64,000 nucleotides of DNA from Zarea fungicola (GCA_900169235.1 FWCC01000123.1:124001-188000); one strand, 5' to 3'; positions 33,869 to 46,238 are shown, counted from the stretch's first letter. Program-made: numbers and translations. The notes: generated from the letters alone by a model not told the origin.

Positions 33869-36800
33869 GTTTGGAACGTATAAACAAACAAAGATGTTCA
33901 GTTGAGATGGGTTGACCCAAGCATGACATTCAATATTTTGCGGCAGCACACCAGCTATTTAATGATTCAAGACACCACCATTAATATATGGTCATGTAGC
34001 TGTAAACGCTTGGTAATCCTTGAGAATCATTTTCGGAGTCTGATACTACGCAAGTGCATGAATTCAATGCCAAGTTTTTACCAATCTTGTTTGATACCTT
34101 CCTGTTTGGACCAGAAGCGGAGCTTCTGATCAGCATATTGATCGATGCTGAGTTTATTAGTTTCGTTGGTGTAAAGACTGCGGGATAACCGCTAAAGCAG
34201 TCTTAATATGTGCTCCAGTTACCAATAACGGAGCAGAGTAAAGAAAAGGGATTGGAAGGAATGGCAAGCAAGACTGAAGACCCGGCCAGTTTTGAGCATT
34301 CTGACTTCCGATGAATAAATGCGGAATGAGGCACCACATCTGTCTGATTGATGTAACATTTCACTGGATCCTAACGCACCAGCACCTTGGTTTCCGGGAC
34401 TCAGCGTTGAATTCTTAGTTGACTTGTGAGGCCAGAATACTCACGAAGTGGAAGGTTTCATGTCAAACTGAAATTGGTCAAGGTTTCTGATAAAACTAGA
34501 CGACGACTAAGGCTTGAGAGGAGACCTAAGGTGGCTCTTTGATGCATCTGACTTAAGAGATGTTGCTACAAAGCGGCGAGCCATATGAAGATTCACCTGA
34601 TTTTACTTGGAGTCTGATTATGATAATGGCCATTTAGGTGGGATTAACGCAAGCTGAAATGATAATAATGAACTATTGAAAAAATATGTTCTAGGTCCAC
34701 TAAGGAATATTGTTACGTCTACCTTGCTAATTGCTGCAGCCAAGCCTAAATACGACACACGTGGTTTGAAAGGTGGCTTATCCTATTTTGAAAGTAGAGC
34801 CTTGGGAACCGAAGGAAACGAGCACTACCATTGATGTTTTTCAAGGCTTATTTGCACGATATTGGCTATTCCATCCCGTTGCAATGAACAGCCCGGTGGT
34901 TGAGGCTCATCTGGCACCAGACTCTGTGCATAGTAGCGACTTGTATTGATCATTGTTGTTCTTTGGGCAGCTCTGTTTTTTTCCCCACGCAGTACATTCT
35001 TTTGTTCGTATTTGCAAAATGAAACTTGCAAAGCGTTGATTTCCTAGATTATTTATAGTAACAGCTACTTGCATAGCATAATTCAAGGGGGCATGCGAAT
35101 TTAGCGTCGCTATTAACTGGTCTGAACTTGACTTGGCGGAACTATGGTACTATGTGGCAAGGTCTTTGACGGGCAGCGGGCCCGGTCACGGAACACCCCC
35201 CCCCACGCGAGTCAAACCGTGGAATGCCAGACATTGCATGAATCAAAAGAGCGTAGTTTCTATTTCCTTGTTGGCTACAGCACTTATCTAGCATCTTCAT
35301 TCATGGTAGGGCAGAGTAACAGGAATCTCAGCCGCTCTGATTCAACAAGAATCGCGCAAGCTACTCGCTCGCAACTCCTCCGACAAACAACTGAATTGAC
35401 TTGGAACGGACATGGCGTCTTCCTTATTTCAGAGTCGTATTTCGGTGGAATCGACCCCCCCCCCCACAATGCCACTGTCAAAGCGTTGCAGCGGGTCGCA
35501 ACAAGGTCGGCGTTAACAGTGGACTATACTCTACTCACAGGGCTGAAGGCTTGGAACACGGACTTGGCTTACTCCGAAACTCAGCTTGCAAAGCCGTCCA
35601 ACTCAAATTTGGTACTACAAGCGTGGGTTTGGAGAGTGGTGTGAATTGTCCATTTATTAGTTAGCCTCTCCAAATGCTGGGGAGCAAGATGAGGTCTGAG
35701 GTTTTCTTGTACAAGCCAGTACACGTTGGCAAAGTTCTTCCATCATTTTGAAACAAGTGAGCGGAGGACGAAATGTAAAATATTTTAGAACTCCTCATAA
35801 ATGATATAATTCTTCACCAGCCATGATGCATTTCATGGTAATGCTTTCGTAGTTATTCTGCAGCACTGAATTACGTCCAAACAGCAACATCGAGTCATGA
35901 ATAACAAATTCCGGTGAGTAAACCTGCCGGGTAACAGCAGTGGCCCCGAAATATTACAGTTTGAAGTCTCGAGTTGAAGGCTAGAGGTCAAATGCGACCA
36001 TGAAAAAGTGATAACACGACACTAAATGACTGGACATCTATAAGCTGACTGAATTCCATCGCCACATTGAATGTTGAAAGAACTAAAATAGATGGATCTT
36101 CGAGTTCAATTTGACTCGCAATATTCACGATTGAGCAAAACCAGTTGAGCAAATAATGCAATCAAAGCCATCGTTAAGATTTACATTACAGTTGGTAAGC
36201 CGAAGAGTTGGTTCATTAGCTTGCGGGTCAGCGAATTCAGCGCGTGCTGAGAGGCGTGCCCATTGCTTTCAGAGATAATCTGGGTTGTTCCAGTGCAACC
36301 AGAGATGCCGTTGGATGTGACTAAAGGGCATCGTACCTGCTGCATAATCCTGGAGCTCGATGGGTAGCCGCCTCCGGAGAAAGTTGCAGGCTTGTTGCCA
36401 AGGCTGTTCAATACCAGCCTGAACCTTGAAGCCGCCATTTTTCACAACACCGGGGTCAACTGTAGAGTTGAAGCATGGCTCAGTCTTGCGAGGGCTTGCA
36501 TTCTTGAAATTTGTACAAAGGTGAACCTTGAAGTAGACTGGAGCTTGCTGTTGTACCTGGGCTTAGTCAGTAAGAACGGGATCGAGATGCCACAACAGCG
36601 GCGGATTTCATGCAAAATCAGGACAAAGGTAAACTAGATTCAATACATACAAGTAGTTAGAACTAGATTAAGGCATTGTTCTGAAGTTTTAATCATTTTT
36701 TTATTACTAATGCAGGGGATTATTTGTCGAGCTTTACCTCCAATGGCGGGCCAAATACGTGACTTGGCTGCGAAGAATGCCATCCCAGCACGTGCCCAAC

Positions 36801-37809
36801 AAAGATTCAACAGTTTCTGCCTCTCCATATAAATTGAACCCTCTGGCCGTCTTGTACATTCTCTATTTCTTTCTTTGACTGCTTAGCCCTGACGTAGAAC
36901 AGCATTCCACCATCTCTTCACGCAACATCAATCCCCGGGACTCCCTACCAAGACGGCGGCTCCCCTCTCCATCTATTCTCTCCAAGAGATAATCCTAGAA
37001 ATGCTTATAATTCCCCAGTCTGACTGCTCAAGTAGCTTTGGCGCGCAGTACAATTGGGTCATGGGCTATGCGAGTCATTCGCATTCCAACTCAAACCGGC
37101 GAGGACGCGGTGTTGGACATAAATGAGTTTATCATGCCTAGATCAGTATTCAATTGTCTAGAAACATAATTAAGATTTAAACTTTTCATGTAGTTGAGGA
37201 TGACATGGCCACTGTAGCTATAGAGTCTCATACTATAAAGAAAACTCGCCTCAAATGGCATGCGCTTTGCTGGCGTCAATGGATTTAAGGGCCAAGATGG
37301 AGCCCTGCCACTACACACGCCATGATGAGTAGAATATTCCAATAACATTGAAACGAAGCACTGAACTTGAATTAGGTTAGTATTTAAAATGCAATTTGGG
37401 TAAAATTAGTAACCTGTTCACGATTCATCGCCACCAGTAAAGCTTCTCTTGTGTGCAGTCAATTGGGAGAGCACGCGAGGTCGAATTGAATGTCAAAAAA
37501 AAAAAAATTACAGGATATATGGTGATAATAAGGTGTTAATTAACACCGTTACCGCAGCCTTACTCTACAGCCAATTCTCAGGTTTACTGCTTTCCCAATT
37601 TGGAGGGGCAACAGCTATTTGCCCCTCCAAAGCCCAAGGCTGCCATGCCACCAAAGAGGCCCCCACACGCCACCATAGAAGCTTCGCGACCAAGGGCCTC
37701 ATCTTCAAGCTCCCGCCCCCATCTCCAGCATCTCATCTTTCCACCGGCCACCTTTCACCTGCTTGGTCTGTTTTCTACGCCGGTCCAAGACTCCACAACA
37801 CCAGTAACC
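33869..37809. other. Gene-poor stretch of about 3.9 kb
   Basis: AT-rich, with stops throughout. Two runs of C (35196-35204 and 35455-35465) stand out. A possible decayed secreted-protein gene on the minus strand near 36269-36611 is listed separately. The last 200 bp before GET3 are GC-rich leader. Confidence 0.45.
36269..36611 (-). pseudogene. Possible remnant of a secreted-protein gene
   Basis: On the minus strand an ATG at 36611 opens MKSAAVVASRSRSY and then stops. One frame over, from about 36557 to a stop at 36269, about 95 codons are open with QVQQQAPVYFKVHLC and further Cys residues. A signal-peptide-like start and a hydrophilic Cys-containing body split by a frame change suggest a decayed small secreted gene, or a gene with an unrecognised intron (a CTGAC...CCCAG acceptor lies at the switch). 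No family was recognised, and chance is possible. Confidence 0.2.
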
Positions 37810-38961
37810 ATGTCTTCCGCCGTCATCTCCGCCGACGACGCTCTCGAGCCTTCGCTGCAATCGCTTCTTGACCAGCGCTCCCTCCGCTGGATCTTTGTCG
37901 GCGGCAAGGGCGGTGTCGGCAAGACCACCACCTCGTGCTCGCTCGCCATCCAGCTCGCCAAGGTCCGCCGCTCGGTGCTGCTCATCTCGACCGACCCCGC
38001 GCACAACCTGTCGGATGCCTTTTCGCAGAAATTCGGCAAGGAGGCCCGCCTCGTCAACGGCTTTGACAACCTCAGCGCCATGGAGATTGATCCCAACGGC
38101 AGCATGCAGGACCTTTTGGTCGGTCAGGGCGAGCAGGATGATGTGAATGCCATGGGCGGCGGCATGGGTGGCATGATGCAGGATCTTGCTTTTGCTGTAC
38201 GTTTTACGAACCAAAGCTCCCACCCAGATCTCTCCTCCGTTTCGCCCCTCAATTTTTATTTTTATTTTGCGCAGCCTTTCCCGGAGTTTGCGCTGTTCTA
38301 ACTCATCTTGTTTCAACATGTACAGATTCCCGGTATCGACGAGGCCATGTCCTTTGCCGAAGTCCTCAAGCAGGTCAAGTCCCTCTCCTACGAGACCATC
38401 GTCTTCGACACCGCCCCCACCGGCCACACCCTCCGCTTCCTCCAGTTCCCCACGGTCCTCGAAAAGGCCCTCGCCAAGGTCTCCCAGCTCTCCTCGCAGT
38501 ACGGCCCCTTGCTCAACGGCTTCCTCGGCGCCAACGGCCAGCTCCCCAACGGCGCCAACCTCAACGACATGATGGAGAAGCTCGAGTCCCTCCGCGAGAC
38601 CATCTCCGAGGTCAACACCCAGTTCAAGGACGCCGAGCTCACCACCTTTGTGTGCGTCTGCATCGCCGAGTTCCTCAGCTTGTACGAGACGGAGCGCATG
38701 ATTCAGGAGCTCACCGGCTACGGCATCGACACTCACTCGATTGTCGTCAACCAGCTCCTCTTCCCCAAGAGCGGCTCCGACTGCGACCAGTGCAACGCTC
38801 GCCGCAAGATGCAGACAAAATACCTGGATCAGTATGAAGAGCTGTACGCCGAGGACTTTAACGTCGTCAAGATGCCGCTGCTGGTGGAGGAAGTCCGCGG
38901 CAAGGAGAAGTTGGAAAAGTTTAGCGCCATGCTTGTCCAGCCCTACGTCCCTCCCCAGTAA
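37810..38961 (+). CDS. GET3: ATPase GET3 (guided entry of tail-anchored proteins)
   Basis: Cytosolic homodimeric ATPase that carries tail-anchored proteins from Sgt2/Get4-Get5 to the Get1/Get2 receptor at the ER. Exons 37810-38196 and 38326-38961 give 340 residues, the normal length; the 129-nt intron ends in TGTACAG. The deviant P-loop [10 protein letters not shown] is at 31-40, switch [12 protein letters not shown] at 157-166, and the zinc-binding CxxC that joins the dimer at Cys282/Cys285. A Met-rich GGMGGMM stretch lies before the intron. The ATG at 37810 matches the family start. An in-frame ATG at 37645 with no stop between would add 55 Arg/Ser-rich residues; I treat it as leader. Confidence 0.97.
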
Positions 38962-39636
38962 AGAAATGGGGGGGGGGAGCGAGAGAGTTTTTGCATGACG
39001 AATTACGAGGGGACGGCGTGCAGTGTAGAAATGATCTAAAACGAATGAAAAGATGATACAGGAATGAATGAATATAGGCTTGCTTTTGTTCGGAGTCTTC
39101 AGTACCGAGGCGGGGGTTTCACGAAAAAATATTCTCAAAGCGATTGAAGAGACGTTGATAGAAATAAATTTGTTTATAGTAGAACTAAAGACTAAATACA
39201 TGACGCAGCAGACAGCATCTTCGCTCCCCCTCCCTTTGTTGTGTCAACTTCTCTCCAGCTTAATAATGCCTTGGGAATCTATCATTTGCACCATGCTTTA
39301 TTTAATCTATCTCTGAGAATTGACAGAAAGATTTACAAGCTGGAGAGTCATGTTATCCTCTCAAGTTGAACGCGAAACAAATATATATGCTCTCATTTTC
39401 AAAGGAAAAGAAGAGGTCAAGTCGCCACACCAAGTACTGACTCGTGCCATGCAAGCCCATCCAAAAAAAAGCCAAAAACGCCTTGCTCCCGCCCTACATG
39501 TTTGCATTGTTGCTGTGTTTTGTCGATATGTTGCGTGAAAAAAAAAAAAAAAGGTTACCAAAAGAGGAAACGCCGCGTGGTGTGGAAGAAACAACAGAAA
39601 AAGAAGCAAGCGCAAACTCAATGCTCAATGGCTCTT
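38962..39636. other. Intergenic between convergent GET3 and MPE1
   Basis: 675 bp with G runs just after the GET3 stop and a 13-14 base A run near 39540. No gene seen. Confidence 0.5.
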
Positions 39637-41731
39637 CTAGAGTTCCCTGTAATCGCTTGGGCGCACTCGGCGCTGCTTGTTTTGCTGTCGTTGCGGGTTC
39701 ATGGGCTTGCGAAAGTAGGCATCATCTTCGCCGCCGCCGTTACCTCCCTGTCCCTGGAACCCGTTGCCGCCATTGTAAAACCCCATGTTTCCTCCCATAC
39801 CCATACCGCCCATGTTGCCCGTCCCGTTCATGTTGTTCATTCCCCAACCTCCGTCACCGAATCCATTATTATTCATGCCGTTGAACCCAGGCATCCCCAT
39901 CATGTTTGGCCCTCCCATCATATTCGGCATATTCGACATGTTAGGCATCCCCATATTCATGTTAGGCATCCCCATACCCATGTTCATCATGTTCATGTTC
40001 ATATTCATGTTGGGCATCCCCATCATGTTAGGCATTCCCATACCATTGAACATCATATTCATGTCCATGCCGTTCATGCCGTTCATGCCGTTCATGCCGC
40101 CGTTCATGCCGTTCATCCCATTCATCCCATTCATCCCATTCATCCCATTCATCCCATTCAGCCCATTGATACCAGCAATATTGCCCATCGCATTCATGCC
40201 ACCATTCATCATATTATTCGTGGCTTGGTTCTGCATAGCGCGAGGCCCTTTCGGAATCTTTGGGTTCTCTAGTAGTTCGTCGGCTGGCCGCTTTTTTGCT
40301 GTAGCTACCTCTTTATTATCAGCAGAATCTTCACCAGATCCTGTGGCTTCCGATTTGGCTTCTACGGGAGATAGTGTTGTCCGTGATGAGGGTGAATCAG
40401 GTTTGGACTCTGGCTTGTCACCATCTGGAGACTCTTGCTTTGACGAAGCATCTGCTGATGTCTCGGTCGACTCCTCGTTTGCTGTATTGTTTTCAACTTG
40501 TTCATCGGGCTTCTCTTCGGCTTTTGGCGATGGTGCGGCAGGTGGGTTCGCTTTGGCAGCTTCTTTTTCTTTCAAGTACTCTTGAATCTTCTTGGAAGTG
40601 TCCTCGTCGGGTTGCAAGTCGTCCAAAAGTACGCCTTCTGTCTGACAAGCAGGGCAGACAAAGTCACTGTCCATAAGAGCATTGCTTATGCAATCATTGC
40701 AGAAGGTCTTTTGGCAGCACGGAGTCTTCATTGGATCTATAAACATCCTCTTGTCAATAGAACACTCTAGTCCACGCTCCAGGATCTCCCGGTCGGCAGA
40801 TTCAGCCTCCTTGGATGCCCAAGCAGACTTGGCTGCCTTGGCTTGGTATTTTTCCCACGCAGCCTTGTCGGGCTCCGCAATAACAAAATCGCCTTCTGCA
40901 TTCACCATGATACCCGATGGTCTCTTTGACTCGTCACCCTCTGATTGAGCCAAGATGTCCGACTTGTCTACTTTTTGCAAAAAAGATCGCGGAATTCCTG
41001 TGGTTCGCTTCACTCTGGGTCTGTTGTCAAATTCAGGATCATCATTCGTGGGACAGCTTTGGATCCAATGCCCCTTGTTACCACAACGGTAACAAATGTA
41101 CCCGTTTGGTGGCTCATGGTCAGGTACATTGACTGGTCTTTTCGCGCCAGGCTTGAAGACAGGTGCTTGGCTACTGATTGTTAGTTTTTCGTTCATCATA
41201 TGCATCTCCGGTTCAACTCACTGAGACAACTCCTCCTGCTGTGCAGACCATTGCTCGGTTTGGGCGGCAAACATGGCCGCCATCTTTTCTTCCTCGGTCA
41301 TGGCATTGTTCATCTGATTAATGGCAGCTCCAGATGTCTTTGTCGTTGATGCCTTGGCGCTCTGTTCCTTGCGCCCGGCGTTCTTGGCCGCTATGGGCAT
41401 CTTGCCAGTGACATATCGCGCAGCCCTACCAGCACCAGGTTTGGCAGCGGGCTGGCGGCGCGCAATCACCGTCGTCGATCGTGGAATAATTGTTGTGTCA
41501 TCGTCATAAACTACCAACGGTTAGCTCGAGATGATCCTATAACAGAGGAAATTACGCACCTTCACTGTTGTCGTCTGTGTAGATCAACAAGTCGAAATCT
41601 GTTCCATCACCTAAGCCGCTTTTGATGATAATCTCGCGCTTGAGCTCGAACACTGAGATTCCAGTGCCGTCAAACTCAACTCTCGTAGGTTCTTTCTGTG
41701 ATTTGAATTTGAAGAAAACGGATGAAGCCAT
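39637..41731 (-). CDS. MPE1: MPE1/RBBP6-like subunit of cleavage and polyadenylation factor
   Basis: Nuclear mRNA 3'-end processing factor. Exons 41731-41560, 41510-41222 and 41173-39637 give 665 residues. The N-terminal ubiquitin-like DWNN domain (MASSVFFKFKSQKEPTRVEF onward, about 1-75) is followed by a zinc knuckle GYICYRCGNKGHWIQSC and a RING/U-box-like region (CSIDKRMF ... CCQKTFCNDCI ... CPAC). The order DWNN, CCHC, RING defines the family. A Pro/Ser/Glu-rich linker precedes a Met/Asn/Gly low-complexity tail built on NGM and GMPNM repeats. The tail differs from yeast Mpe1 and makes the strand opposite look open for about 800 bp. Confidence 0.93.
40067..40160 (-). repeat. 9-bp coding microsatellite in MPE1 (Asn-Gly-Met repeats)
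   Basis: The plus strand shows TTCATGCCG and TTCATCCCA units repeated about ten times, with one interruption. On the gene strand they encode NGM/GMN repeats in the C-terminal tail. Two sub-arrays differ at silent positions, indicating separate expansions. Confidence 0.85.
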
Positions 41732-43391
41732 TTTCGCAGTAAATTCTCCTTACGAAGAAGTAGTGACCAAGAGAATTTGGCGTTGATTTGAGGTCAGAAG
41801 AGGCTATTGATTCTTGGTCGCACCAAAATCAGTGTCTTTGTTGCGAGTGAATAATTTTTCTTTGTTTTTCTTTTGGTTGTTCCTTTCTTGTTTGCACTCA
41901 GTCGCCTTTTCAGGTCAAATGGAAATAATAAATTGATTGTACTGAAAAAAAGAAACAAATGAAATGGGAAAGAATGGGCACGATGATGAGTACACTTGGC
42001 CGAAGCCAATAGGAGAACAAATATGAAGTCCTAGATTCCTCCTCACTACCAACGAAACCACGAAACCACTGATACAAGAAGCAACTATTGTTAGATATTT
42101 CCCGGTATCTATCAAGTCGTAAACTGCTGGAGAGGCGACACGTGTCAAATCGAGAGATGGGGCAAAAGTGAAAGCAAGGCGTCGACGGTTCGCTTGGAGA
42201 GGTCGCGCGACCAGGACTATGTCGGGATCGAGAAAGCTACGTGAGAAAAGTGTAGAAAAAAAAGTTAGTCGCACTGGGCGCTGTTCGGTTTGCCTTTCCT
42301 TCAATAAGTGCAGTTCTAGTCGATGGGGATGATGATGGCACTGGGTGTGTTGGAGAAGAGATGAGGAGGCGAAGATGTGGACGTGTCGAGGTAGATTAAA
42401 GACGGGGGATGCGGGCCTACTGCGAGCAGTGTCAGTCGTGGCGTCCGGAAGAGGAGTATGTTTATTCCGCTCAGCCACGCCGAAACTGGAAGGTGCCACA
42501 GTGCGCTGGCGCAGTCATGTGCACTGTGGTACAATACCCTACAAGGACAACGGGAGTTTCAATGCTGTACGTGTTCTATATAGAATCATGAATGAGTACA
42601 ATGTTAGCTATATTAAGTTGCAGTTGCCTTTGGCTTGATTAGTTAGCCGTCATTTTGCCAATTTCTTTTGTGCAGTGCTCTCGATGGTAGTGGTCGTTTC
42701 ATTCGTCTTATATTTAAGCTTTATTATTTTCCACCCCATGAATCAGATTCGGCAGAGCAGGTGAGTTGCGCTTGAGGTAGTTTCTAGCCAGATTATCACT
42801 ACCTTGCATGCTTTCGTTATTTTAAGGTCTGCCAGGGAAGATTCAGTGACTGCAGTAATGTACACAAGCCATTGTGAGCGAGACCGGCACAGCGGACTCC
42901 GTCGCTTGGTAAGCTTCCACAAGATCAGGCTATCCGCCGGACTTGGAGTTTGCATAACTCCGCCAGGTTCCGGGTCACATGTGACCAATGGAAATATCCC
43001 TCTGTATCTCTCTATTTGCACTTTAGAATTATGCAAAAAGCAGCCACTGCAAATAATTTGACGGACGTCAAATCCTCGCGGAGGCGTCTTCTGCTCAAAT
43101 CTTCTACGCGTGGTACTGTATGCGCTGTGACGCCCTCCTCAACCCATTGCTCGATGAAGAGCATGCTACGAAAGTTGCAGGAAACAGAATCTAAAACTGC
43201 TTATTTTGTATAAATTTCATAACGTGCAGCCAAAAGCAAAAATTGAGCCGTGTGAGGATCTGCACATTTGTTGCAGCTGTGCAGTCTGCTCACTCGACGA
43301 ATTACTGCTGCACTTAACCTTCACAGCCATCCGTAACGGAATCCGCCAAAACAGCACACAGAAAGAAAATGAAACATAGTGGGATTCTAAC
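41732..43391. other. Divergent spacer, MPE1 / Zn2Cys6 factor
   Basis: 1.66 kb. Open frames around 41.9-42.6 kb on both strands were inspected; none has a known domain. It probably contains both promoters and leaders. Confidence 0.45.
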
Positions 43392-45314
43392 ATGTCAAGA
43401 CGCGGTCCAAGCCATGCAGGCCCATATGCTTTAGCATGTACGAATTGCTTCAAAGCTAAAAGCAGATGCATAGCCCGACCTGGGGCTTCCGGAGCAGCTT
43501 GTGAGAGATGTTTCCGCCTCAGCAAAGACTGTCACCCCTCAGAAGCAATGAGGAGGAGTAGCACAGCGAAGAGGAAGTCATCCAATGCCAAAATTGCTGA
43601 GCTTGAGAGCAAAGTGGAAAGTCTCCTTACACAGCTTCAGTCGCGTAACGCAGATGAAGCTGGCGGGGTGGAAAAACTTAGAGCGGCAACAGTACGGCGA
43701 CGGCGCAAGACGCGTGTAACCAGTCCAGACAATGCACCGATTTATCTACATCCAGAATTATCTTCTACGCCAGGGATACAAGCCATTTCAGAGGAAGAGA
43801 ATTTTGAATCGGGGTCTGACCCCCAGCCGGGTGGCAGCACAAGTCTCGATATAGATTCCGCAGTCACGTTGGCAGCCTTCGACGCTGACACCCGCGCCCA
43901 GGATCTTGTGGCGATGTTTCGGACAGAAATTTTGTGCAGTTTTCCATTTATGCACCTACCAGCTGCTGTGACTGCTGAACAAATACAGACGCAGTGGCCG
44001 ATCTTATTCCAAGCCATCGTCTCCGTGGCGTCTAGACATGGCACCCAAGCCCCAAGTCAAGCCCCACGCTTGAAGAGAGTGATTTACGACGCAATGCTAG
44101 ACTTTGACGAAAATCCAACAAATTTGAAGCGCATAGATCTCCTGCTTGCGATGCTAACATACCTTGCCTGGGGATGCGACCATGTCCTCTACTGTGGGAG
44201 CATGCCACGACTCATGCTCCAGGTGGCGTCCCTCGCCAGCGAGATGATGCAGACAGATGCGATAGACCCGGGAGAAAGGACAATGACGAAGCCAACAGCT
44301 TGGTTATTTGACCACGACAACAAACGAGACCCACGTGATGACACCACGCGTGACCTTTTTCTGGACAAGCGACGCGCTATTCTCGGCTGCTTCGTCCTTA
44401 GCTCTGCCGTATCGGCATACTTTGGTCGAGTCAATGCTGTGCGGTGGACAATGAAGATGGAAGAAAGCCTCGCAGCAATTAGTATGAATAAAGAATGTCC
44501 CACCGATAAAGCCTTTGCGTTGCAAGTTGAGGTGCAGTGCCTCGCAGAAAAGGCAGTTGATATTCACCGGCGACAGGACACAGTCTTTCACAAAACAATA
44601 GGCGTGACGGGGTCTCCGAAGATTGCGTCTCTTCTGTCGCTACAAACCCAACTTCAAGAGCTTAAAGCTTCACTATCACCAATAATGCCACATGTGGAAC
44701 TATGTGTGGCACAAAGCTCCTCGGTAGAGTTAACCCTGAATGAAATTACATATGCTGCCACCTGCGCACTGCCGTCCTTGATTAAGCATATTGACAAGAG
44801 GACGGGTACCATTGCGGCGGGTACCCTACTCGATGGCACCGCAAATGCTGCTTCTGTTCGCCGCGACCAAGAAGCCACCTTGTGGCGATGTCTTGAGTCG
44901 AGTAAAACATGTTTGATGGCGTTTATGGACTTGGCGCCAAGTAATTTCTGCAATCTCTCCTTTGTACAATGGGTTCAGCTAGCTCGATCCATTGCTTGTC
45001 TGCATCATCTTACCAATACAATCGAGGACCCTACTTGGGACAAAGACAATGCACGACTGCATGTTAATCTTCCGAGGCTTCTGGATCAAGTAATGGGGAA
45101 GCTGAAGCTGGCTGCGCAGCTATCAGGACGGAGGAGTCCTGATAACGTTTTCGCTCGCTTATCGCAGAAGATTTCCGAGATTAGGACGGGAATGAGCAGT
45201 GTACTGATTGAGCAACAGGAAACAGAGCAGGAAGAGGATACTTCTGAGGAACTCTTAAGGGGTGACCGGGCTACAAAAGATGGCCCCTGGTCCTATGACT
45301 ATGTTCTGGGTTGA
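43392..45314 (+). CDS. Zn2Cys6 (C6 zinc cluster) transcription factor, intronless
   Basis: Predicted nuclear DNA-binding regulator of 640 residues in one exon. The N-terminal cluster is CTNCFKAKSRC followed by CERCFRLSKDC, spacing C-x2-C-x6-C-x10-C-x2-C-x6-C. A basic linker (RRSSTAKRKSS) leads into a predicted coiled coil, KIAELESKVESLLTQLQSR, for dimerisation. The middle (about 170-560) is helical, like the fungal-specific regulatory domain. The C-terminus is acidic and ends DGPWSYDYVLG, a possible activation segment. The arrangement resembles War1/Leu3-type factors. The target is unknown and no obvious partner gene is adjacent. Confidence 0.9.
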   Translation: MSRRGPSHAGPYALACTNCFKAKSRCIARPGASGAACERCFRLSKDCHPSEAMRRSSTAKRKSSNAKIAELESKVESLLTQLQSRNADEAGGVEKLRAATVRRRRKTRVTSPDNAPIYLHPELSSTPGIQAISEEENFESGSDPQPGGSTSLDIDSAVTLAAFDADTRAQDLVAMFRTEILCSFPFMHLPAAVTAEQIQTQWPILFQAIVSVASRHGTQAPSQAPRLKRVIYDAMLDFDENPTNLKRIDLLLAMLTYLAWGCDHVLYCGSMPRLMLQVASLASEMMQTDAIDPGERTMTKPTAWLFDHDNKRDPRDDTTRDLFLDKRRAILGCFVLSSAVSAYFGRVNAVRWTMKMEESLAAISMNKECPTDKAFALQVEVQCLAEKAVDIHRRQDTVFHKTIGVTGSPKIASLLSLQTQLQELKASLSPIMPHVELCVAQSSSVELTLNEITYAATCALPSLIKHIDKRTGTIAAGTLLDGTANAASVRRDQEATLWRCLESSKTCLMAFMDLAPSNFCNLSFVQWVQLARSIACLHHLTNTIEDPTWDKDNARLHVNLPRLLDQVMGKLKLAAQLSGRRSPDNVFARLSQKISEIRTGMSSVLIEQQETEQEEDTSEELLRGDRATKDGPWSYDYVLG

Positions 45315-46238
45315 AATATTAGTGTAGGTGATTTCGCCCTCGCTTGAAAGCAAATTCAACTCGGAAAATTAATGGAAGATAGGCAGGTAGACTCAAAAGA
45401 GAAATTATGGACGTATTTTTAATCTCAGTTGGGATGCAGGTACAGAGCAAATTTGATTGACAATGTCTGCCGTGATGAGCCTCCTGAAGAATTAGCAACA
45501 GGCTTAACTGGAAAACTCAGAAATCCTTCCTTCCTCCCCGCGTTCTATAATGGACAAAGTCATTAATAATTATGTCCGCGTGTGGGGTCACCAAATTAGT
45601 AGAGATGGGAGGAAGCAGGAGAGTCTCCATATCCATACACTGTGGTACATTTTAGGAGAATTAACCATTGACCACATTCCCAATGACCTCGTTTAGCAGC
45701 CTGGCAAAATGGAACTATTTGGCATCCTGATTATCCACTGAATTGGAAACTTTTGTCCAAAATTACCTACTTACCTAGTCACTGCAGTTACTAGTCCCTT
45801 GTTGCTGGCGGGGCCGTGGAGAACGGAAGCCAAATTCCTGTGGTTTGGGGTCAGAAAATCCCTGCCACCAAGCTAATGCGGCGCCAGAGAGGAGCACAAA
45901 GAGGTGCTCACAGAAGAATTTGCACTCGCAAAACAAGCTGCCTTTCATTGGGTGGCGACCGTTGATAACCGTCTCTGCCCCCTCACCTGCGTCACTTGCA
46001 GTAGCTCTGGCCTCGTTTGCCCCGCGGCTGGCGAAAAAGGTACCTCGAGATGCCCCGCACTCGACTTGTCCCTTTTGCTGTGCATTGCGGCCGCCGTCAG
46101 CCTCTTCTTTCCCAACAACACCTCCTTGCTACTCGTCGTTTGCTGTCGTCTGCATCGAAGCTCTCGCCGTTCCAGATCTCATATACCCCCCGTCGACCGT
46201 ACCTTACAGACACCATCCGTGCACACCAGTCCAGAAAA
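45315..46238. other. Intergenic and DUG1 leader
   Basis: The first 700 bp are AT-rich with no gene. From about 46000 the sequence turns C/T-rich and, in frame with DUG1, stays open from an ATG at 46050; see the DUG1 entry. Confidence 0.5.

Noticed and set aside
37705..39201. 498-codon open frame on the minus strand opposite GET3
   Set aside because: The plus strand encodes a textbook GET3; the reverse frame is Val/Leu/Gly-rich with no domain, typical of an antisense shadow in GC3-rich genes.
39785..40585. 266-codon open frame on the plus strand opposite MPE1
   Set aside because: It mirrors the Met/Asn/Gly repeats of MPE1 and consists of PFMPFMPF-type low complexity; the minus strand has DWNN, zinc knuckle and RING domains.
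41915..42638. Overlapping frames on both strands upstream of MPE1
   Set aside because: No domain; likely promoter and leader sequence of two divergent genes.
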